Assembly (NCBI GenBank): GCA_009746045.1
Contig: RPFO01000448.1
Coordinates: 4,528,391-4,592,390 of the forward strand
Length of the DNA stretch: 64,000 bases
Reading direction: 5' to 3'
Origin: Mesostigma viride
Lineage: Eukaryota; Streptophyta; Mesostigmatophyceae; Mesostigmatales; Mesostigmataceae
This document shows, one piece after another, positions 10,627 to 22,400 of this stretch. The position numbers were made by a program, and so were the translations under genes. Under the pieces are notes generated by a model, which saw only the letters and a list, made by a program, of their open reading frames with translations, did no database searches and was not told the origin of the DNA. Each line of letters begins with the position of its first letter. Within the stretch, counting starts at the first letter, position 1.

Positions 10627-11466
10627 ATTAATTAATTAATTAATTAGACTCGTGCTCCCGTTGGGGAGTAACGGAGCATGAACCCCGATGGATGGATGGA
10701 GCAACAGTCCTACCGGTCTAATCTATCTACAACATCTATCTACAACATCATCTATCTACAACATCAAAAGCCAACTAGTCTAAGCTCGCTACCCTAGGGG
10801 ACCTGTATGGCGTGCTTCCCTTATGTTTGCACACGCAGGTTGCTTCCCCACGGGAGGGGGTTCGTTGTCCTCTATGACCTGGGCCCACTTGGCCCTGTCC
10901 AATGATCATCTTGTTCCAAATCACGGAGAGACCAAGCCCCCCCATGTCTGCGACTAGAGCTCTGCTCTTTGAAGGTGCGGGCCTTACGGCGGCGAGCATT
11001 GCTGGGCCCGGCCCACGTAATAAGGAGGTGCCGGCCAGGCTGAGCTGGGCGCAGCCCCGCGGAGGGGCCACGTGAGGTGTCTAGTAGATAACTGGTTGGT
11101 GCGAGCGAAGTGCCCTACTAGCTGCAGGCGCCGCTGCTGTGGTGCTGCTACTAGCTTTGGTGCTGGTGATATATATATATGGCATGCCTAGGTACAGGTC
11201 CTCATTGCGAACATGAGCAGCATAGCCTACTCGGAGAATGGATCGCAGCATGTATGTTGGTGACCGCGCCGTCCAGCTTGCGGGCCAGGTCGGCGGTAAG
11301 GGTCCACGTCTCGGCCCGGCCGTACGTAAGAACAGGGAGGCCGGACGAGGTCCTGTTTCTCTATCTTGCCCAGGGGCTTGTGCCACAGGGCCCGGTATTG
11401 GCGTAAAGCGTGCCAGGCGAGGGAGATGCGGTGGTCCACATCAGCCTCGCAGCTGGCTTTTAGCAA
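10627..11466 (-). mobile_element. LINE B, heavily truncated relative of LINE A
   Basis: On the minus strand it carries the last part of ORF2 (SLAWHALRQYRALWHKPLGK, then a decayed region ending in the ILRVGYAAHVRNEDLYLGMP stretch), the same 3' UTR as LINE A, the CTCCC/GGGAG stem-loop and a TTAA tail (10627-10650). It is cut at 11466 by the tail of LINE C. Confidence 0.82.
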
Positions 11467-11473
11467 AAAAAAC

Positions 11474-12668
11474 TTGAATTAAATTATAACATGCCTCCGT
11501 TGCATGGGAGATCATGTAGCACATATTCCATGATGGATGGGTGGGGTGCAGAAGCCGCGTAATCGAACTAACCTAACTCTAAGCTATCTAGTCTAGAAAA
11601 GCCTAACGACACTACTCATCAAAACGCCTCGATCCTCCTCTTGGGGGGAGGGGGCTTGCCCACAGCGGGGCTGGCGTGTGAGCCTTGACAATCTTCTGCC
11701 ACCGCGTCTTGTCCTGCATGGCAGTCCAAAGAAGGGAGAGAGAGTGGATGCGGTGTTCAAACTGCATGGGCTGGGACCACTAGGTCGGCCAGCAACATCT
11801 GGGTGTAGTTCATGGCATGTTTCCGTACCCTTTTAGGAATGTTCTTGGGGCCAGGCCAGGTCAAAATATGCCGCCCTGGTTGGCCGAGCCGCTGGGGGCC
11901 AGCCAGACCAAGGGCGGTGTCGACCTGGCTGGTGCGAGCAAGATGTCCTACAAATGCTATCCTACGCTGCCTAATCTCGTCCGAAATACGAGGCATACCC
12001 TGATACAAAGACTCTAATGACCTACGCTGGGAAAACCCTACGTTCAGGACCTGTCGGAGCATCATCATTGATCATGTAAACCGTGCCGTCTAGCTTAGCT
12101 GCCAGTGTTGCCGTGATCGTGTCCACGCCTCGGCGCCATACGTGATCGAGCACCGTGAGGACGAGGACCTTGAAGAGCATGCGCTTGCGGTGCTCGCCCA
12201 GGCCCTTGGAGCGCCAGTAGGTGTTGAGCGAACGAAGCCTAGCTAGCCCAGGTCAGGCCAATGCGGACGTCCACATCGTCGGCGGTGTCAGGGAGCATGC
12301 TCCCCAGCAGTTTGAAGCGATCGCGGAACGGGACCTCCGTCCCGTCGAGCAGGCGCGGCAGCGGTGGGCGACTGGAGGCCCCAATCACCATCGCCTTAGT
12401 TTTGACACTAATCTCCAACCCCACCGCCCTCGCCTCCAGGCCCAGACAGTCCAGCCAGGTCTGAATGTGCTCGGGGCGCGCGATGAGGGTGGAGTCGTCC
12501 ACATAAATCAGGTCAGCCAGGCGGTAACCCGTGCGAACCCCGCCGTGCCCGCGCTCGTTAAGGATGTCCAAGCCTGGCTCGAACCCCTTAATTAAGAGCA
12601 GTAAAGCGCGCACGTGCCCCCGGCGCATGACGTGATCCACGACAATAATGAACAGGTATGGCGGGGAC
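11474..12668 (-). mobile_element. LINE C, ORF2 3' part (interrupted; continues at 15586)
   Basis: A different ORF2 family from LINE A. Reverse transcriptase frame 12688-12239 carries YLFIIVVDHVM and the catalytic RLADLIYVDDSTLI box (YVDD). Frame 12068-11757 carries RRIAFVGHLARTSQVD. The tail (TTTAA type, 11474-11490) and a stem-loop with inserted CATG follow. The element continues at 15586-15720, where the minus strand reads TTPPFPLHHGVWQGCVLSP, the reverse transcriptase segment just upstream of YLF. So LINE C was split by a later insertion. Confidence 0.87.
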
Positions 12669-15140
12669 GTCGCAGCAATGGGTGGCACGCTGGCTGCTGA
12701 ACTTCCTCACATTTCCACCGCTGCCGCCTCCACCTCCACTGCCATTTCCGCCTCCACTGCCGACATCAAAGCCCAGCTCCTCGACCTCGACCAACGCCTT
12801 CAAGCCACCGCCAACGCCCTTAATTTGAGAGCTTGCATGACACCGCCGGCCTCACCGCCCAGGCGGTGAAGGACATGCATCGCCGCCCAGCCGGCGCCTG
12901 TTGGCCCGGCCGGCGATGCTCCCTCCACCTGGGCGGACTTGCTTAACCCCTAAATGGTCTTGCTGCCGATTTTCCGCCAAAAATCGAGTTCCAGCCGATG
13001 CATCGGCCCCTTCTCGGGGGACCAGATGCCGCGAAATCTATTGAGAATTAGGAAAAGTTTAGCTGAGAAGATCGAAAGTTTATAAAATTCTTCACAGCAT
13101 GGTACTAGGGTTTGCATACTTTTGACAAAGTTATAGAGGTGTTCTGGCCGGTCAAAGTACAAGGGGTCAGGGTACTTTTTCACGTACAACGTGCATTCCG
13201 GAAAACGACGACCTGGCCATGGCGGCTTGCGCCCACGCATGGCATTTACGTTTGCGTTCGAATTTTCTGTCCAAACTTAGGATATTGATTTTAAACGTCC
13301 TAAAGATCATACAGGCCAATTTTTGGTTCGCGGGAATGCCATTTGATAGGTTTCGGCAGCGTTCTTGCTGGAAAAAACTGCGATCAGGCCGGACGATAGA
13401 AACGTTGACAGCAATACCTTTCCGGCGTATTTTAAAGGATATATTGGTTTCTTTGTACTTTTTATGATACATAGTAGTCGTAAACGTGCAAGGGTGGCCA
13501 GAAATCGCCGAATCCAGCGACCATGCTGCACAGCTTTGGTGTGCCGAAATGCGCCATTTTGCGGCCACCGCCTGGGCCAAGGTAACGCCATCCATGCCTG
13601 GTAAAGCTTAAGCATCGTTTTCCTATCGATGTTTGACCTTTATATATACGTTCTAGCTTGTGTAGCACATTCTTTTTGCACTATTCATGCTCTTTCTTGA
13701 CCCTGGCCTGGCCCCTTTCTAAAACACTCTTCTTAGATGCTTCCCTCAGTCAGTTGACCTGCCACAGGGTGATGGGGATAAGTTTTAGAGGCTGTATGGG
13801 TTTGAATACCTCCATATATGTTTGTTATACATTTCCCATACACATATTGCATGAGTGTGAGCCAGTTGGCTGGTCTCTGTGGCATCATCAAGCACGTAAC
13901 TGGTGAGTAAAAGCTTCCCATTGACAGCATGTGCCACCAGGTGTGCTGGCCATCACCTGGCAAGCTATAGCAGCTTAGGCCTAGTTTATCCTTGCTAGGG
14001 CAGGCTGAAATAGGCTCAACACCCCTAGTTTGTTGGTGGCTGCCTCCTAGAATGCATGCCTTGCGTAGGGTGTCCGTACCACGTTACCTACGTGCATGGA
14101 CAAGGTGGCACCTGCACATAGGTGCCATGTAAGGGCAGTGTGATGATGCAGTTATGTTTCCCCATCATTGTGGAAGGGAAATGTATTGTTTGGCATGGTT
14201 GGTGGCCATATTAGGAGGTAGTATGCCCACCCCTACTCCCTTGGTTGCTTTTTACCAACGGTACCCCTATGGGCTGTACTGGGTGTAACTGCTGGTATAC
14301 CCACCCAAATGATGACCCCAATGGCTCAAACTGTTCAGCAACTAATTGTTTATCATCCCTGAAGTGGTAGGTGCCTAGGTCTTATAACATAATTCAAAAT
14401 GCACATTCTACCAAAAATGAAAACGCGCGTCTTGACCCCCCTGACTTTGACGGCAGTTAAACATGGCCTACCCTGCATATATGTGAGGTTGTGATATACC
14501 AACCCGAAGGGCAACTCATGGACATGCTTGGCCCCCAAGGACAGCCATTGGATATGGGTAGGTTGGATGGCATCTGGTTTGCAAAATTGTGAAGATCCAG
14601 CCGATTTATCGGCAGGATCTCAGACCATTTAGGGGTTAAGCAGCACACCACCTCCACCACCTCCACCATCTCGGCACAACTCAAGCAACAAGCCCTCGAC
14701 CTTCGCGAGGAAACCGACATCGCCCGGCGCAGCCACAATGTCATCGTCAAGCACTTCGACCAGCCGGCAGGTGAGACCTCCACGAGCCTTCTTGAGGAGC
14801 GACATTCTTGCCCCCATGCTACTCACTGGTGAGCTGGACATGTCGGCTGTCCGCCTCCCCCGCGCGCGGGGGAAGGCTGGCCCGGCACCCGTGCTCCTCA
14901 CCTTTAAGTACATGGCGGACAAGCTGTCGTTCCTTAAATGCCGCAAGAAGCTCTCGAGGACTCGCTTCACGCTGGACGACGACTTGACCCTGGCCCAGCA
15001 ACAGCGGCGACGCGAGCTATGGCCGACCTACCTTCAGCTCCGGCACATGCAGCGCAGGGGGGAAGCCGGTATACTGGAGGGGGGCGGTCATCCACGTTGA
15101 CCACAAGCCCTGGCAGCCCCCTCCTGCCACCCCAGACTAG
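12669..15140 (+). pseudogene. LINE ORF1 copy 2, interrupted
   Basis: The 5' part (12669-12946) matches 5880-6145 and the 3' part (14636-15140) matches 6146-6650. Indels relative to copy 1 include CATG at 12877 and at 15048, and loss of eight bases near 14797. The C-terminal FLKCRKKLSRTRFTLDDDLT segment is intact in frame 14738-15100. Confidence 0.85.
12943..14639. mobile_element. piggyBac-type non-autonomous DNA element with TTAA target duplication
   Basis: TTAA flanks both ends (12943-12946 and 14636-14639), and the undisturbed site with a single TTAA is seen in the sister LINE copy at 6144. Terminal inverted repeats are the 14-bp CCCCTAAATGGTCT (12947-12960) and its complement (14622-14635). 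Subterminal palindromes GCCGATGCATCGGC (left) and GCCGATTTATCGGC (right) sit about 30 bases in. TTAA targeting and a CCC start are hallmarks of piggyBac elements. The 1689-bp interior has no transposase-like frame (short ORFs at 12950-13240 and 13167-13595 on minus are unrecognised), so it is probably moved in trans. Confidence 0.92.
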
Positions 15141-15734
15141 GGAATTCATACCAGTAGTGTAGATTAGTCAGGCTTAGCCTAGCATGTGGCCCACGCGCAT
15201 GTGCGCCCATAATGAATGGCCCCCATGGATGTTGTCTACAGAATTTAGCCAAGCCCTGCCTATAACGGGACCCCCATGGATGTTGCATTAAGAATTTCGC
15301 CATGCTATGCCATGCAGAGAGATGCTCTCTGTAGAGAAGCCATGTCCTAGCTCTTGTATAGCCATGATGATCTTCCCCACCTATGACAGGCTCCCCTTCG
15401 CTGGGTGTTGCCTGAAACTCTGGGTGGTGCAGGTGCCCTAGTGCACCTAGAGCAAGTGTTGTTTACATTCCCACCCTTGCAGGAAGTAGCTTAGAATGTA
15501 TGATAGGCCATATGCCCCTTCTCTGGGCTATGTGCTACATATACTCCCAACGGAGTTATGTTACAATTCAATTCAATTCAATTCAATGGCGGGGACAGGA
15601 CACAACCTTGCCACACCCCGTGGTGAAGGGGGAATGGTGGGGTGGTGCCTTCCGCAGTCCGCACTACTGCTTGTGAGCCCTCATACTACAGTCGACGAAT
15701 GGCAGCAATAAACGCCTTTTAGCAAAGGCCCATG

Positions 15735-15800
15735 TATTAATTAATTAATTAATTAATTAATTAATTAATTAGCCCTCGTGCTCCTGGAAAGGCCCACATC
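15735..15800 (-). mobile_element. TTAA-tail LINE 3' remnant
   Basis: Nine TTAA units, then GCCCTCGTGCTCC, the start of the TTAA-family 3' end; the rest is lost. Confidence 0.6.
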
Positions 15801-15814
15801 AGCAGTGAGATAAC

Positions 15815-15895
15815 TAATATTCTGATCAGACACTCCGCAAAGGTGAAAACCTTTGCGTTCAGTGCCGGGCCGCGGAAAACGCGGAAAACGCGATC
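15815..15895 (+). repeat. Dispersed double-hairpin repeat, copy 1
   Basis: CCGCAAAGGTGAAAACCTTTGCG folds as a 9-bp stem (CGCAAAGGT/ACCTTTGCG) with a GAAA tetraloop; it is followed by CCGCG-GAAAA-CGCGG. The same 75-bp block recurs at 34725-34803. No ribozyme core that I know of is visible. Confidence 0.8.
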
Positions 15896-15905
15896 TGCAA
15901 ATGAA

Positions 15906-15962
15906 TCCGACCGGAATCGAACTGGGGACCTCTCGCACCAATTTTGCTGACTATAGGACGGA
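15906..15962 (-). ncRNA. tRNA-like sequence (truncated tRNA or SINE head)
   Basis: On the minus strand TCCGTCC...GGTCGGA pairs 6 of 7 positions like an acceptor stem. It encloses TAGTCAGCAAAATTGG (box A-like) and GTTCGATTC (perfect box B). At 57 bases it lacks a normal anticodon arm, so it is a degenerate tRNA or a tRNA-derived SINE promoter, not a working tRNA. Confidence 0.45.
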
Positions 15963-16467
15963 CGTCTCCTCTAACTAATATATGTACAAGCAGTTTTCAA
16001 GGCCAAGCATTTTTTCTAGTCTGTTTGGGGATCCCGCTTGTCTGCAGTCGTCACCTTCTCGAGCGGTTTTTTCGTGGGCCTCCGGTCGGCCGGCCGGCGG
16101 CTAGGCCGGCCTGAGTAGCGCCGGTGTCATCAGCCAGAATTTCTCTACAGCGTGCCAACATGACGTGCGCAATGCCGCAATCATGACTTGGTGTCCACTG
16201 TCCAGGTGGCACCCCGACGGGCAGCCGTGGCACTTGGCGCAAAGATAACTGGAAAGTGGAAACTCCCGCGAGACCGCAGACCTGTCAACCACGTGCGTTT
16301 CGCAATGGCGACCATTTCTGCCAAGTCCAGCGGGTTAGCTCGTCTGCGCGGTCGAATACCGGTTTTTAGGTCGGCAATTTATCCAGTATCTCCTTGAATT
16401 TTTCCCCGTGATTCTGTTTTAGGGTGATCCCTGAACGGGGGTTCGTTGTCTACATTTTCCTGCCACC
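15963..16467. promoter_or_regulatory. 5' flank of the CS-MYND gene
   Basis: About 500 bases with no domain-bearing ORF. No TATA box or named motif stands out. CCACCATGATT gives a Kozak-like context at the start that follows. Confidence 0.35.
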
Positions 16468-19400
16468 ATGATTGACGGTCGCAGCCAATTGGATTATTGC
16501 AGTATTCCTTCGGGAAGTACCAAACTGGACATGAACACCCTTCTCGACGAAGACAATCCGATTCCGTCCGCTATCGGGGATGGGCTGTCTCAAAAGGGTT
16601 ACCGATGGTCTCAAACTTGGGAAGAAATCACCGTAAGTTGCTTGCAAATTTATGCATTTGAATCGATTGATAACAGTGCCAAGCGTAACTGTTCGGTATC
16701 GCGCTGTACCGAATTGATTGGCTGCTGTTTTCCAAGGGAGGCTGGATGCAGTATTGCACTTATGCATTTCCATCAACATTTCGGATCCTTCTTATGTTTC
16801 ATCTGCCCGCAGGTAGTAATGAACGTGCCAGCGGAACTGGACACGAAGTTGGTACATTTCAATGTGACCCCTAAACGCCTTACCTTTCGGGTACCTCAAA
16901 TAGGCTTGCGGTGCCCTGCTATCGAAGGGCCGCTGTTTAAGGAAGTCCACCCGGAGGAATGTACGTGGACGCTGGAGCGGGGGGGTGGCGACGGGAGGAT
17001 CGGGACAGAAGACCGGCTCACGATTCATCTGGTAGGGGTCTTCCCTCAGCAAGCAGCCCGTGTGGCTACTAGTTATCATATATGTGACTGCTGTCATAAC
17101 TCTCAGGCGTATGGTGCGTGCCTCCCGCTTCCCCACATTTTCTAACCAGCACGCTTCTTTGTCTGCTGAGGTTGTCTCCATGTTGATGCGATAGCCCTAC
17201 TCGCATGTGCATGTTTACGGGTCTGACAATGGGCATGGACAAGGCGTCATTGGCATCTGGCGATAGCGCTGTACGTGTATGGGCAAGGATGTATGCCTGC
17301 ATGGGCCTGGTGTTGCACATATCATCACTTTCGAGTATTGCATGAAGTACGGCATCAAATTAATGTTATTAATTTGATGCAGTGCGGATGGTACTGACTG
17401 CACGGCCTGTCTGACATTCAACCTTTGAGATCCCCGTGTACTGCCATGCTTCCTTATGTGCACGTGGGCACGCCCAAGCCAAACGTCTTCTAGTTACTGT
17501 GGCATGTAATGTGGCATGTATTGTGGCATGTATTGTGGCATGTAATGTGGTGTCTGTGGCTTTGAAAAGCCACAATGCACTTCACACATCCAATCTCCCG
17601 TTGAACCCACTCATATTCATCTGTCAAATCACACATCGAGCACAAATTGATGGCTGAATGAGAATAGCCACCGACATGACCCCACCCACATGACAGCCGA
17701 AGGCACTTGCTCATTGCATATCCTCCCCCACCCCTCCACCATTCTTTTTCTTCCCGTCTCATTACGGTAATATAATCTTCTTTCGACTCCTATTCCATAA
17801 CAACTTTCCCCTTAACCCACCCACCCACCCACCCACCCACCCACCCACCCACCCACCCACCCACCCACCCACCCACCCACCCACCCACCCACCCACCCAC
17901 CCACCCACCCACCCACCCACCCACCCACCCACCCACCCACCCACCCACCCACCCACCACCCACCCACCCACCCACCCACCCACCCACCCACCCACCCACC
18001 CACCCACCCACTACAACTTCTCTCCTCCCACCCCCCTCCCACCCCCTTCCCACCCCTGTCTCCCCCCCTCTCATCCTTAACTAACCCACCCACCACACAC
18101 TCACCCCCAAACTCCAACCCCCCCCCCGCCCCCACCCCCACCCCCAGGTCAAAGTGACCAAGTTCCTCTGGCAGAGCGTGCTGGCGCACGACCCTGCAAT
18201 TGAAGAGACCGTCGACAGCTCCCGCCTGACCCCCTACGGGTTTGCTGAGTCGTCTCACCACGTGGTCGTGACCGTGCCCGTTGAGCGCGAGCTGCTGACC
18301 ACCTTCTTCGAGGCCAGCTTCCGCTCCGAGCAGATCCGCCTGCGCATCACGAAGGGCCGGACACCCCGGGATCTCGTGAACGGCCTGTTGACCCACCGCT
18401 CCCGCACAAAGGCCTGCCGATGGGAGCTCGACCGGCGATCCCAGCGGCCCGCCAAAGGGTCTCTGGCGCCCAGCCCGGTGGACGCGGTGGTCCTCGTCGT
18501 CGCCAAGGCGGATCCGGGGATTGTCCCGTGGGGGGCGGTGTTCGAGGGCGGCGACGCAAGCGCGGGCGTCAAGCTGGTCGAGGAGGAGTGCCGGGAGGCG
18601 GAGCTGTTCATCAAGGGGATGAACGAGGAGGTGTTGTGGAGTCGGAGCACGGTCGGGAGTGGCGAGCAGGCGCCAGGGGACGGCGTCGAGGGGGGAGGGA
18701 CGGGGGCATCGAGGGACGGGGGTGGTGCTGGGGGGGGTGGAGCAGGGGGCGATCAAGGGGGAGGGGAAGCGGACAAGAAGAAGAAGAGTTCGACCTCGGC
18801 GGCGGCAGAGGCAGCCACGAGGCTGTGTGGGCGGGAGGCGTGCAGCATGCCGGGGCCGACGAGCCGGTGTTCGGGATGCAAGGCCGTGTACTACTGGTGG
18901 GTGGCGGAGTGCTATGTAGGGGTGTTACTGGGTAAAGCTGGACTGTCGGTGTTCGGGATGCAAGGCCGTGTACTACTGGTGGGTGGCGGAGTGCTATGTA
19001 GGGGTGTTACTGGGTAAAGCTGGACTGTCGGTGTTCGGGATGCAAGGCCGTGTACTACTGGTGGGTGGCGGAGTGCTATGTAGGGGTGTTACTGGGTAAA
19101 GCTGGACTGTCGGTGTTCGGGATGCAAGGCCGTGTACTACTGGTGGGTGGCGGAGTGCTATGTAGGGGTGTTACTGGGTAAAGCTGGACTGTCGGTGTTC
19201 GGGATGCAAGGCCGTGTACTACTGGTGGGTGGCGGAGTGCTATGTAGGGGTGTTACTGGGTAAAGCTGGACTGTCGGTGTTCGGGATGCAAGGCCGTGTA
19301 CTACTGGTGGGTGGCGGAGTGCTATGTAGGGGTGTTACTGGGTAAAGCTGGACTGTCGGTGTTCGGGATGCAAGGCCGTGTACTACTGGTGGGTGGTGGT

Positions 19401-22400
19401 GGTCTATTCTGAGCTGCTGTGTCCAGTGTATGGTAAACCTTTGGGATGCAAGGCCGTGTAGTACTGGTGGGTGGCGGTGTCCCTTGAACCCATACAGCTG
19501 CCCCTGCTACGATTTGTGAGATTGGTGTGCCGGCGCCAGCACATAGTGTCTATCCATGAGACAACCAGCGCAGGCCAGAAATCTGAAGAATCCGGACCAT
19601 GGTAGCTCGAGCCTTGCCGTTATCTTATCCGCGTTTTCGAGTCGTTGAGCATAGGGCTGGGATCGCCCTCCGTGTGCAAGCATATGTTGCCAGTGTACAC
19701 AGTGTTCAGTCACTGTATTACTGGCGGGTGCCATCATAGAGTCAGCGTCGAGTTGGCGAGTGCAGGTCGATTCTTTACTGTGCTACGTGCTGCTGTATTC
19801 CTTATCATGCGTGCTGGCATGCTATGGCAGTGCTGCGGTAGGTATTTGTGAGGACATGGGTAAGGCGAGCCCTGTGTTAATCTCCTGCGGACGCCAGCAT
19901 ATCAACATGTTTACCATCCATTCATGTGGACGCCAGCATATCAACCTGTTTACCATCCATTCCTGCGGACGCCAGCATATCAACATGTTTACCATCCATT
20001 CCTGCGGACGCCAGCATATCAACCTGTTTACCATCCATTCCTGCGGACACCAGCGTATCAACTGTTTACCATCCATTCCTGTGGACGCCAGCATATCAAC
20101 CTGTTTACCATCCATTCCTGTAGACGCCAGCATATCAACCTGTTTACCATCCATTCCTGTGGACGCCAGCATGATAATGGGCACGCGCACATCTGGCACA
20201 CTGATACAAGGTCCCTGGCATGCTGAAAAAGGGTGTCCGATCTAGCGCTCGGCCAGCGGCGAGTGCCAGCCTTTCGCCTGTGCGACCTAAATACCTTATG
20301 TGCATATGGAGTAGTATTTAATCATGCCCCATCTGGTTGAGGCACCCTGTTGTTGCTCCTTACGGGGACCATGAGCTTACTTACTGCCCCCACCATTTCA
20401 CTGCTGCCTTGTCATCGCTGCCTTGTCGTTGTCCACCCCTGCTCAATCGCCCCTCTGTGCCTGTCCCTGTCGCAGCGGGCGCGAGTGCCAGCGACTCGAC
20501 TGGCCCACGCACTCCCATTTGTGCAGCACCACCGCCGCCGCTGCCGCAAGTGGAGTCCGGGCTGCCCCCGCCGGTGCCTCGGTGGCAACACCACCAGATG
20601 CTCATGCCCAGGGCGGACTCACCAGTGGTCACACACCAGACGCCGCGTCTAAGGAAGGCGTGGCAGCAACCCCCCAAAGGCCTGATATGACCCTCGTGGG
20701 CGCACGGAGCAGTGCGGGGGATCGTCGCGCTGGCACAAACGGAAGTACCTCTGGTGGAGTTGGTGGATTCGGTGGTGGAGATGAGGTTTGTGATCGTAAA
20801 GGAGACAAGGCAGTGTCGTTAGAGAGCGAGGACAGCTCAGCCGCAGCAATGGTGCCGCATGGTGCTTCCATTACGGGGGCTGAGACTGATGGGGCGTCCC
20901 AGGAGGTTGCAGCAGTGGAGGCAGCTGCGAAGGGTGGCAGTGGATGCAGCACGGCAGCATCCGCAGCTCCTGCAGCATCGGCGGCGCCCCCGCCCCTGGT
21001 GCTGGACGCAAAGGCTCTCCTGGCGGAGATGAGGGCATTCTCTGTGACCGCACCCAAGGGGCCTGTGCTGGCAGTGCCTGTTGCGCAGGGGGTGGAGAAG
21101 AGCGATGAGGATGCGGATGATGAGGATGATGATGATGGTGATGAGGAGGAGGAGGGTGATGGGGAGGAGGGAAAGGGGCCGGCCCAGGAGGGGAAGGAGG
21201 AAGAGGAGGGAGAGGAGGAGCCGCGTCAGGAGGAACTAGACAGACGAGGGGTGGGAATGGCTGGGGAGGTCTGCGACGAGGAAGGCAGGCAAGAGGGCAA
21301 GGAGCTGGTGGAGGAGGGACAGGGCATGGATGGATCTGGGGAAGGGATGGAGGGAGCGAAAGACGAGAGAGCGCCACGGCCAGTGAAGGGACCTCAACGC
21401 CAGCCTGGCGACGCAGGCGGCACGGGGGAGCTGTCTCGGGTCGTGGGCGGCCAGGTATGTGTCGAAAGGAAACTGGAGAGTGTCAGGGCGCGTGATCTTG
21501 CAAACGCTCCTCCTGCCGATGCCATAGTGCCGGGGGGGCAAATAGAGCTGTGTGATGGCCTGGGGAAGGCCTCCTCAAGGCAAGACATCAGTGGTGCGGT
21601 TAGGGCAAGCACAAGTGTGGTCCAGACGACGAGCCGGACACGCACGGACTTGGACGCAGGCAGACTCGAGCAGGAGGGCCTCGCTGGGCATGAAGCTGGG
21701 GGGGGTGGCGGTGGCGAGGGTGCTCCGGGTACTTACCGCGACCATGAGGACAAAGATGGCGGCAGCAGCTGCAGCAGCAAGCAAGAAGAGAAGGTGATGA
21801 TGCCAGTCGCCGCCCGCAAGCCGCCCGCGCTGGACGAGCAAGCGGCCGTGTTGATTAAGGCGGTGATGGGGGCGCGGGCGCCCGCCGGTCCTGCGGGCAT
21901 CGCTGGCGCCCGTGAGGCTGATGCCAGCGTCGATGACGTGGCGATCCAGCGGGCCTTGCGGACGCTTTACGCGGCCTCGCTGCGTGCAGGACCCGGCAAT
22001 GCCTCCGTGGCCCCGTCGCTGTCATCCTCAGTGGCCACCCCAGGGACCCACGATGCTCGTGTGGGGAGCCATGGGGTCGCGCCAGGGTTAGCCTCCTTGG
22101 CGGCTGCTGCCGACGACACGCAGGCATTCGTCATTGCGATGCGGCAGCCGTTGGCCGCGTGGTCGCTGCTGCGGCTCGCGGGGGATGCGGCGCGGCCAGA
22201 CTTTGCGGATGGCGCGGACGACAGAAGTAGCGGGGCCGTGCGTGAGCTGGACCTGGACGGCATCCTCTGGGCTGCCAGGGAGAAGGGGGGGGCGCAGGGG
22301 GGGGAGAGGGCAGTGGAGGTTGATGAGAGGTCTAAAGGGGAGACCGATGGCGCAGGGGGGGGAGGAAAGGGTCATGCTGTCAGCGGGGGCGCAGGCGACG

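Larger units (their letters stand above)
12658..15596 (+). mobile_element. ORF1-only LINE copy 2, inserted in LINE C with 11-bp target-site duplication
   Basis: ATGGCGGGGAC is present on both sides (12658-12668 and 15586-15596) and joins the two halves of LINE C's reverse transcriptase. The insert is a 5'-truncated copy of the 5128-7100 element: ORF1 from about 12669 to 15140, 3' UTR, stem-loop at 15543-15556 and a TTCAA tail. ORF1 is split by a piggyBac-type element at 12947-14635. Confidence 0.9.

Noticed and set aside
13167-13595. piggyBac transposase fragment
   Set aside because: The 142-codon minus-strand frame shows no DDD-type motifs or cysteine-rich tail; I could not support it.
15597-15725. 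Independent small ORF downstream of the second ORF1-only LINE
   Set aside because: It is the displaced reverse transcriptase segment of LINE C on the other strand (GVWQGCVLSP).
16468-17145. A single uninterrupted 225-codon ORF
   Set aside because: The 180-base intron (16633-16812) happens to be open and in frame, but removing it restores the CS domain (EEIT joined to VVMNVPAEL), and it has GTAAGT and CCCGCAG ends.
17762-18756. Long minus-strand frame of GWVGGWVG repeats
   Set aside because: It is the translation of the (CCCA)n microsatellite and the antisense of a supported exon.
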